DNA of 47,838 bases from a bacterium (GTDB lineage Bacteria > Verrucomicrobiota > Verrucomicrobiia > Limisphaerales > JAJXZI01): the NCBI GenBank assembly GCA_021780115.1, contig JAJXZI010000063.1:1-47838 (forward strand), given 5' to 3'. The notes under the pieces are model-generated. The model was not told the origin of the DNA, did not search any database, and saw only the letters and a list, made by a program, of their open reading frames with translations. Below are positions 42,055 through 47,838 of the stretch, piece by piece. The translations under genes were made by a program, and so were the position numbers. The stretch's first letter is position 1. Every line of letters starts with the position of its first letter.

Positions 42055-44678
42055 CCGAGCCTGCCATCACCCCCGAACTGGTTGCCAAACACAACCTCAC
42101 GCCGGACGAATACGCCAAGATTCAGGAAATCCTTGGCCGGACGCCGAGCTACACCGAACTGGGCATCTTCTCGGTGATGTGGAGCGAGCATTGCAGCTAC
42201 AAGAACACGCGTCCGCTGCTCAAGACCTTCCCCACCAAATCGCCGAAAATCCTTGTCGGCGCGGGCGAGGAGAACGCTGGCATCATTGACATCGGCGACG
42301 GGCTGGCCATCGCGTTCAAGATCGAATCGCACAACCATCCCAGCGCCGTCGAGCCGTTCCAGGGCGCCGCCACCGGTGTCGGCGGCATCGTGCGCGACAT
42401 TTTCACGATGGGCGCCCGGCCGATTTGCTCGGTGAATTCGCTGCGCTTCGGACCGATCACAAGCGAGAACGGGAGCGCGACCGTCCCGGTCGCAACTTCC
42501 GGCGTCTCGCCGGAAGAAAATAAGAACGCTTCGATTCAGCGAGGCGCAGAATCGGGCAAGCCAGAGGCCCGCGCTCCCCGGAACGACGCGGATGAAACCG
42601 CTTTGAAGAACAACCGCCGGCTTTTCGCGGGCGTCGTCGCCGGCATCGCGCACTACGGCAATTGCTTCGGCATTCCGACCATCGCGGGCGAGGTCTATTT
42701 CGACAAGTGCTACGAGGGCAATCCGCTGGTGAACGCCTTCTGCCTCGGCGTGCTGCGCCACGACCAGATCGCCCGTGGCGCGGCCAAGGGCATCGGCAAT
42801 CCCGTGTTCTACGTTGGCCCAGCCACCGGTCGCGACGGTTTGGCGGGCGCGGCGTTCGCGTCGCAGGATTTGACCGAGGAATCCGCCGAGCAGCAGCGCG
42901 GCGCCGTCCAGGTCGGCGATCCGTTCATGGAGAAGCTGGTCTGCGAGGCGTGCCTTGAACTCTTGGCCACTGGCGCCGTCGCGGGCATCCAAGACATGGG
43001 CGCCGCCGGTTTGACCTGCTCGACTTGTGAGACCGCCGCCCGCGCCGGCACCGGGATCGAGATCGAACTCGACAAGGTTCCTCAGCGCGTCCCGAACATG
43101 TCCAGCTACGACCTGATGCTTTCCGAATCGCAGGAACGGATGCTCATCATCGTCCACAAGGGCCGCGAGGAGGAGGTGAAGCGCATCTTCGACAAGTGGG
43201 ACCTGCCGTGGGCGGAAGTCGGCTTCGTCACGGACACCGGCCGCATGGTGGTGAAGCATCACGGCCAAGTGGTGGCGGACATTCCGGCGAAGAAGATCGC
43301 CGACGAATCGCCGGTGTATCAACGCGAGGCACGGGAGCCGGATTACCTGCGGGAAGTGCGGGCGTTCCGGCTGGAGACTCTGCCCGATTTGTCCAATCCG
43401 ACCGATGCCGCCGATGCCTTGAAGCGCCTCCTCGCTTGGCCAACCATCGCCTCCAAGAACTGGGTCTATCGCCAATACGACCACATGGTTCGCGACAACT
43501 CCGTGGTCTGCCCCGGCAGTGACGCCGCCGTGCTGCGCATCAAGGCCGATTGCGTGCCGATGGCCGGGGTGGAACAGGCCTCCGGCCTGTCGTCTGCGGT
43601 GTCCTCGACGCAGACACGGGGTGCGACGGATAATGCCAACCTGCCGAATGGTTCGGTCGCACCGACGCTTGGCGCGACGCCTGTTCCACCGGAGAAATTC
43701 CTCGCCCTCTCCGTGGACGGCAACGGCGGCTACGTTTATCTCGATCCCTACGAAGGCGGGAAGATCGTGGTCACTGAAGCGGCGCGAAATCTGGCCTGCT
43801 CCGGCGCGGTGCCGCTGGGCGCGACCGACAACCTCAACTACGGCAATCCGCACAACCCCGAACTGTTCTGGCAACTCCGGGAAAGCGTGCGCGGCCTCAG
43901 CGACGCCTGCCGTGCGTTCAACGCGCCGATCACCGGCGGCAACTGCTCGCTCTACAACCAAAGCCCCGCCGGCCCGATTGACCCCACGCCGACGGTCGCG
44001 ATGGTCGGGCTGATCGAAAAGCCCGAGCACATCACGACGCAATGGTTCGAGGACGAAGGCGACGCCATCATCCTGCTCGGCGAACCGGTGGACTCCACCG
44101 ACCCGCTCCTCGGTCTGGGCGGCAGCGCGTATCTGCAGGTCATCCACGACCGGAAGACCGGCACGCCGCCGCGGTGCGACCTCGAAACGGCCCGGACGCT
44201 GCACACGACGCTGCTGGGACTGATCCAGTCCGGCCTCGTGAAGAGCGCGCATGACTGCAGCGAAGGCGGGCTGGCGGTGTGCCTGGCCGAGTCGTGCATC
44301 AGCCAGCAGCCGGCCCGCGAAACGCCGCGGCTGATCGGGGCGACGGTGGATTTGGTGGGACCGGCTTCCAGCCTGTCTGCGGGGGCGCGCTCCGCAGCCG
44401 AGGCCGAAGCCAAGCCGGACAGGCAGGATGCCAGTCCCACTCCACGCCTCGACGCCCTCCTCTTCGGCGAGACGCAGAGCCGCATCGTCATTTCCACCAA
44501 GCCGCTGGACGCGGTGAAGGTCGTCGAGCGCGCCAAACTCATGGGCGTGCCCGCCACCCGCATCGGCACCGTGGGAGGCGGGGGGCTGATTATCAAGACC
44601 GCCGCTGGCGAGCTAAGTTGGCCGGTGGCCGAGTTGCGCGACCGGTGGTGGAAGGCGATCGCGCGGGCGATGAAATGA
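42051..44678 (+). CDS. purL: Phosphoribosylformylglycinamidine synthase subunit PurL, enlarged by in-frame elements
   Basis: The 875-residue protein starts at ATG 42051 ([21 protein letters not shown]). Core motifs are [127 protein letters not shown] and [11 protein letters not shown]. All belong to small-type PurL, the ATP-dependent synthetase subunit of FGAM synthetase. Family members are about 730-770 residues. Three non-conserved segments (about residues 141-176, 506-547, 768-797; together about 106 residues) lie between conserved blocks, and each is encoded by DNA bounded by inverted repeats. The catalytic blocks are intact, so the enzyme is probably active. Confidence 0.95.
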   Translation: MTEPAITPELVAKHNLTPDEYAKIQEILGRTPSYTELGIFSVMWSEHCSYKNTRPLLKTFPTKSPKILVGAGEENAGIIDIGDGLAIAFKIESHNHPSAVEPFQGAATGVGGIVRDIFTMGARPICSVNSLRFGPITSENGSATVPVATSGVSPEENKNASIQRGAESGKPEARAPRNDADETALKNNRRLFAGVVAGIAHYGNCFGIPTIAGEVYFDKCYEGNPLVNAFCLGVLRHDQIARGAAKGIGNPVFYVGPATGRDGLAGAAFASQDLTEESAEQQRGAVQVGDPFMEKLVCEACLELLATGAVAGIQDMGAAGLTCSTCETAARAGTGIEIELDKVPQRVPNMSSYDLMLSESQERMLIIVHKGREEEVKRIFDKWDLPWAEVGFVTDTGRMVVKHHGQVVADIPAKKIADESPVYQREAREPDYLREVRAFRLETLPDLSNPTDAADALKRLLAWPTIASKNWVYRQYDHMVRDNSVVCPGSDAAVLRIKADCVPMAGVEQASGLSSAVSSTQTRGATDNANLPNGSVAPTLGATPVPPEKFLALSVDGNGGYVYLDPYEGGKIVVTEAARNLACSGAVPLGATDNLNYGNPHNPELFWQLRESVRGLSDACRAFNAPITGGNCSLYNQSPAGPIDPTPTVAMVGLIEKPEHITTQWFEDEGDAIILLGEPVDSTDPLLGLGGSAYLQVIHDRKTGTPPRCDLETARTLHTTLLGLIQSGLVKSAHDCSEGGLAVCLAESCISQQPARETPRLIGATVDLVGPASSLSAGARSAAEAEAKPDRQDASPTPRLDALLFGETQSRIVISTKPLDAVKVVERAKLMGVPATRIGTVGGGGLIIKTAAGELSWPVAELRDRWWKAIARAMK
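42471..42578. mobile_element. In-frame palindromic element 1 in purL
   Basis: The element is 108 bp (36 codons) between GGGAGCGC (42471-42478) and GCGCTCCC (42571-42578). It contains two further hairpins: GCGACCG-TCC-CGGTCGC (42477-42493) and a 9-bp-arm stem CTTCCGGCG/CGCCGGAAG (42496-42516). The encoded residues 141-176 fall between conserved LRFGPI and [17 protein letters not shown], where PurL normally has a short loop. Confidence 0.7.
43568..43690. mobile_element. In-frame palindromic element 2 in purL
   Basis: The element is 123 bp (41 codons) bounded by a perfect 12-bp inverted repeat, GGTGGAACAGGC (43568-43579) and GCCTGTTCCACC (43679-43690). It encodes [18 protein letters not shown]... 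between conserved [10 protein letters not shown] and [16 protein letters not shown]. No transposase is encoded, so it is a MITE- or REP-like passenger. Confidence 0.78.
44354..44440. mobile_element. In-frame palindromic element 3 in purL
   Basis: About 87 bp (29 codons) have 23-bp terminal inverted repeats (44355-44377 against 44418-44440) that match at 20 positions. The ends read GTGGGAC...GCCTGTC and GACAGGC...GTCCCAC. It encodes [21 protein letters not shown]... just before conserved [16 protein letters not shown]. Confidence 0.75.
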
Positions 44679-44679
44679 C

Positions 44680-46146
44680 ATGCAGGACTACCCAAAGCAT
44701 TACTGCGGTGTTTTCGGCATTTTCGGCGACCCCAACGCCGCGGAGCTGACCTATTACGGCCTCTACGCGTTGCAGCATCGCGGCCAGGAGAGCGCCGGCA
44801 TCGTGAGCTGCCACGAGGGACGGTTCTTCAAGCACCACGGCATGGGGCTGGTGCCGCAGGTCTTCAACGCCGGCGTTCTCAGCGAGCTCGTCGGCAACAT
44901 GGCGGTCGGCCACACGCGCTACTCCACCTCCGGCGCCTCGCACCTCCGCAACGCCCAACCGCTGACGGTGGATTGCAAACGCGGCCAGATCGCCGTCGCC
45001 CACAACGGCAACCTCACCAACGCCGCCCAACTTCGCGACGAACTGGAGAGCAAGGGGCTGGTGTTTCAGACCACCGTCGATAGCGAGATCATCATCATGA
45101 TGCTGGCCCAGCCGACGCTCGGTGGCGAGGCCAACAGCATCGTGCAGACGGTCCGTCGCATCGAGGGGGCCTATTCGCTGGTCATCATGACCGAGAAGGA
45201 GCTGATCGGCGTCCGCGACCCGCACGGTTTCCGCCCCTTGGCCATCGGACGGAAGAACGGCGCCTGGGTGCTGGCCAGCGAGACGTGCGTGTTCGACCTG
45301 ATCGGCGCCCGATTCGTCCGCGACGTGCAGCCCGGCGAAGTCGTCACCATCGACGCCACCGGCCTGCACAGCACCCAGGCCTTTCCGGAGCACACCCGGC
45401 GCGCCTTCTGCATCTTCGAGTACGTCTATTTCGCGCGGCCGGACAGCAACCTCGCCGGGCGCAATGTCTATAACGTCCGCGTCGAAATGGGCCGGCAACT
45501 GGCCCGCGAGCACCCGGTGAACGCGGACCTGGTGGTGCCGGTGCCGGACAGCGGGAACTGCGCGGCGCTGGGCTACTCGCTGGCCAGCGGCATCCCCTTC
45601 GAGATGGCCTTCGTCCGCAACCATTACGTCGGCCGCAGTTTCCTCCAGCCCTCGCAACTGATTCGCGATTTCGACGTGCGGATGAAGCTCAACCTCATCA
45701 CCGAGCTGGTAAAGGGCCGGCGGGTGGTGGTGGTGGACGACTCGATCGTGCGCGGCACGACCTGCAAGGCGCGCGTGAACAACCTCAAGGAAGCCGGGGC
45801 CAAGGAGGTGCATGTGATGGTCAGTTGCCCCCCCCACATGAACCCGTGCGTCTATGGCATCGATTTCCCCGACCGCAGCAAACTGATGGCGGCCAGCCTC
45901 TCCCTGGAGCAGATCCGCAAGTTCCTGAACGCTGATTCGCTTCACTATCTCTCGCTGGAGGGCATGGTCCGGGCCACCGGGCTGCCGAAGGAGTCGTTCT
46001 GTCTGGCCTGCTACGACGGGCGGTACCCGGTGCCCTACGACCCCAAGACGGACAAACTCATCATCGAGCGCCGCCGCCGCCAGACCGAGACGCTCGGCGA
46101 GGCGCTGGCCAAGGACCGCGAGCAGATTCGGTTGTTGCCGGCATGA
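44680..46146 (+). CDS. purF: Amidophosphoribosyltransferase (glutamine PRPP amidotransferase)
   Basis: The 488-residue protein has an N-terminal nucleophile Cys9 (HYCGVFGIFG) behind an eight-residue propeptide that must be removed. LYALQHRGQESAGI, GHTRYSTSG and the PRPP loop VVVVDDSIVRGTT are canonical. Cysteines in RRAFCIFEYVYFARPDS, VSCPPHMNPCVYGID and SFCLACYDG match the [4Fe-4S] ligands of the Bacillus-type enzyme. It catalyses the first committed step of purine synthesis. It starts one base after the purL stop, so the two are co-expressed. Confidence 0.95.
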   Translation: MQDYPKHYCGVFGIFGDPNAAELTYYGLYALQHRGQESAGIVSCHEGRFFKHHGMGLVPQVFNAGVLSELVGNMAVGHTRYSTSGASHLRNAQPLTVDCKRGQIAVAHNGNLTNAAQLRDELESKGLVFQTTVDSEIIIMMLAQPTLGGEANSIVQTVRRIEGAYSLVIMTEKELIGVRDPHGFRPLAIGRKNGAWVLASETCVFDLIGARFVRDVQPGEVVTIDATGLHSTQAFPEHTRRAFCIFEYVYFARPDSNLAGRNVYNVRVEMGRQLAREHPVNADLVVPVPDSGNCAALGYSLASGIPFEMAFVRNHYVGRSFLQPSQLIRDFDVRMKLNLITELVKGRRVVVVDDSIVRGTTCKARVNNLKEAGAKEVHVMVSCPPHMNPCVYGIDFPDRSKLMAASLSLEQIRKFLNADSLHYLSLEGMVRATGLPKESFCLACYDGRYPVPYDPKTDKLIIERRRRQTETLGEALAKDREQIRLLPA

Positions 46147-46341
46147 AACGGCCCCGCGGAACGCCCTGCTGGCCGGAATGACACGTCGCTGGAAATCCGA
46201 AATCCGCAGGCCGAAACCGGAAGGCCATCCCAACCCCGGAACCTGCGGAGCGGGGCCTCGGTCCGCCGTTGCTGATTTCAGCTTTCGCGCCGCCGGGGGA
46301 TTTCGGTTCTCGCATTTCGGTTGTCGCCGCTAGCCGCCGTC
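46147..46341. other. Intergenic gap with TCCGAAATCC-type microrepeats
   Basis: The 195-bp gap after purF contains GGAAATCCGAAATCCG near 46190 and ATTTCGG-type strings near 46300-46320. These belong to the same degenerate repeat class seen at 10035-10070, 10831-10850 and 38390-38435. No gene or strong terminator was seen. Confidence 0.5.
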
Positions 46342-47838
46342 ATGGAAATCAGCACCATCGGTCGGCCCCGCAACGTCGGTTGGGTGCGGGCGGCGGCGCT
46401 GCTTTACGGCGACTGGGGCACGAGCAAGGCATACTTCATCGGCCTGGGCGTCGCGGCCATCGGCTTCACCGCGTTGCCGCACCTGCTGGCGGTCTGTCTG
46501 CTGACTGGCTTGGTCGGCGTCAACTACATCTGGGTCTGCAAGCATTTCCCCAACGGCGGTGGCGTCTATACCGCGGCCGGCCTGCACTCGCGCCGGTTGG
46601 CGACCATCGGCGGCCTGCTGCTCCTGGCGGATTTCATCGTCACCGCCGCGTTGAGCTGCCTGGATGGTTTCAAGTATCTCGGCATCGAGAACACGGTCGA
46701 GGCCAAGAAGTGGGCCATCACGGCGATCTTCGCCATCGGGGCGATCAATTTCTTCGGCCCCAAACACACCGGCGGCGTCGCCGTCTGGCTGGCGGTGCCA
46801 ATGCTGGGCGTGGTCGCACTGCTGCTCGCGGGTGGCGTGCCGCACATCAGCCACTTCCACCCCCAGCCGCCCGCGGGCGGGCCGCTGCACAATTGGACCG
46901 CCTTCGTGGGCATGATCCTCGCGCTGTCCGGGGTGGAAGTCGCCGCCAGCAGCACCGGCGTGCTCAAGCTCGATCCGGGCGCCACGCTCGACAAACCGTC
47001 CGTCTTCCTCACCGCCCGGCGCGCCGTGCTGGTCGTCATGGTGGACGTGGTGCTGGCCACCGGCCTGTTGTGTGTCCTGGCCATGTGCCTGCCGCCGGAC
47101 GCGCGGGACCATCAGGACGACCTGCTCCGGTTCATGGGGCTGAAGTTTTACGGCCCCCACTTCGCCGCGGCGGTCGGCTGGGTCGTCGGCCTGCTGCTGC
47201 TCTCGGCGGTGAACACGGCGATCACCGGCATCGTGGCGCTGCTCTACATCATGGCGCACGACCGGGAGCTGCCCGATCCGTTCCTGCAACTGAATCGTTT
47301 CGGCGTGCCCTGGGTCGCGCTCATCACCGCCACCGTCCTGCCCGTCATCGTGCTGAACGTGGACGATTCGGTGGAAGGCCTGTCCCACCTCTACGCCATC
47401 GGCGTCGTCGGCGCCATCGCCATCAACCTCGGTTCCTGCGCGTTCTCGCACCAGGTCGCGCTCCGCGCCTACGAGCGCCTGGTGATGAAGCTCACCTTCC
47501 TGGGGCTGGCCGGCGTCTGGCTGACCATCGCCGCCAGCAAGCGTCCGGCGCTGATCTTCGTCCTCATCATCCTTGGCGTCGGGTTGGCGTTGCGGGAGCT
47601 GACCTTGCGCCACCCGCCCGCCGAGCCGGCGGCGGCGGCCCCGCCCGGGTCCGCGCCGGCCCCGGCGGCGCCCGCGTCGGTCTTCCTCGGTCAATTCATT
47701 CTGGTGGCGGCGCGCGGCTGGACGCCCGCCCTGCAATTCGCCCTGGAAGAAAGCCGCGTGCGCGGCGCCCAACTGCTGGTCCTCTACGTCCGCGAGGTCG
47801 CCGTCAACATTGACATGGGCAGCGACTGGCGGCAGGAC
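46342..47838 (+). CDS. APC-superfamily permease with C-terminal UspA-like domain (partial, C-terminus off window)
   Basis: The frame is open for 499 codons from ATG 46342 to the edge. MEISTIGRPRNVGWVRAAALLYGDWGTSKAYFIGLGVAAIGF begins a 12-helix amino acid/polyamine/organocation permease. FPNGGGVYTAAGLHSRRL, GMILALSGVEVAASSTGVLKLDPG and SAVNTAITGIVALLYIMAHDRELPDPFLQLNRFGVPWVALI are typical of the family. After the last helix and a Pro/Ala linker (about 430-450), VFLGQFILVAARGWTPALQFALEESRVRGAQLLVLYVREV begins a universal-stress-protein domain. Such fusions are thought to let nucleotide or stress signals gate transport. The substrate is unknown. Confidence 0.87.
   Translation, partial: MEISTIGRPRNVGWVRAAALLYGDWGTSKAYFIGLGVAAIGFTALPHLLAVCLLTGLVGVNYIWVCKHFPNGGGVYTAAGLHSRRLATIGGLLLLADFIVTAALSCLDGFKYLGIENTVEAKKWAITAIFAIGAINFFGPKHTGGVAVWLAVPMLGVVALLLAGGVPHISHFHPQPPAGGPLHNWTAFVGMILALSGVEVAASSTGVLKLDPGATLDKPSVFLTARRAVLVVMVDVVLATGLLCVLAMCLPPDARDHQDDLLRFMGLKFYGPHFAAAVGWVVGLLLLSAVNTAITGIVALLYIMAHDRELPDPFLQLNRFGVPWVALITATVLPVIVLNVDDSVEGLSHLYAIGVVGAIAINLGSCAFSHQVALRAYERLVMKLTFLGLAGVWLTIAASKRPALIFVLIILGVGLALRELTLRHPPAEPAAAAPPGSAPAPAAPASVFLGQFILVAARGWTPALQFALEESRVRGAQLLVLYVREVAVNIDMGSDWRQD

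Noticed and set aside
42036-44252. Minus-strand frame opposite purL
   Set aside because: It is an antisense shadow. purL is unmistakable on the plus strand.
46269-47813. Plus-strand frame overlapping the permease in another phase
   Set aside because: It is an Arg/Gly/Pro-rich translation without helices. The phase starting at 46342 gives a proper 12-helix permease and stays open to the edge.

Overview
The window is high-GC, densely coded bacterial chromosome. It most resembles a member of the Verrucomicrobiota (Limisphaerales/Pedosphaera-like). The reasons are a tandem family of short secreted PEP-CTERM proteins, a prepilin-like protein with an H-X9-DG type C-terminus, a multihaem cytochrome ending in a verrucomicrobial-style 'DGVPNWLKYALG...FYRV' tail, an HpnD/HpnK/HpnG-type gene set, and abundant small palindromic repeats. 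This assignment is inference from gene content; no rRNA or tRNA gene was seen.

Layout. (1) 1-1602, minus strand: the start of a RecQ-like helicase running off the edge, preceded by a DndC-like sulfurtransferase that stops inside its Fe-S motif, so apparently a damaged DNA-phosphorothioation-type module. (2) 2234-6327, minus: DinG/XPD-type helicase, ammonium transporter AmtB and PII protein GlnB. (3) 6490-8750, plus: YtcJ-like amidohydrolase and a CBS-pair protein. (4) 9147-16992, plus: a compact run of yicC, gmk, a stand-alone coaC, an NtrB/NtrC-like two-component pair, a His-rich membrane protein, hpnD-like, hpnK-like and a small EamA-like protein. It meets a convergent hpnG-like nucleosidase and a PolB-type exonuclease on the minus strand. 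(5) 18441-21556, minus: five tandem PEP-CTERM paralogues, three of the four junctions being 4-bp start/stop overlaps. (6) 21802-25324, minus: a nine-haem c-type cytochrome and hemA (glutamyl-tRNA reductase). (7) 25682-36901: an envelope-glycan region on both strands, with sugar C-methyltransferase, GDP-mannose-dehydratase-like and epimerase-like SDRs, three other methyltransferases, a YfhO-like membrane protein, a prepilin-like protein and a fused heptose-1-phosphate guanylyltransferase/heptose-bisphosphate phosphatase. (8) 37128-40147, minus: alanine dehydrogenase and a YihY/BrkB membrane protein. (9) 40332-46146, plus: purS-purQ-[HigBA-type toxin-antitoxin]-purL-purF. (10) 46342-end: an APC permease fused to a UspA-like domain, cut by the window edge.

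How the genes work together. PurSQL form the FGAM synthetase and PurF makes the first committed purine intermediate. GlnB/AmtB form a nitrogen sensing and uptake pair. HpnD/HpnK/HpnG point to squalene/hopanoid chemistry. The glycan region could supply a GDP-heptose and process it further.

The most unusual signals are these. The PEP-CTERM array is tandem and mosaic; one copy is a chimera of its two neighbours. A toxin-antitoxin cassette sits between a complete purQ and a second, 88%-identical copy of the purQ 3' end just before purL. Several short palindromic elements lie in frame inside purL (three), and probably inside the DinG-like helicase and YihY, lengthening core proteins without breaking the frame.
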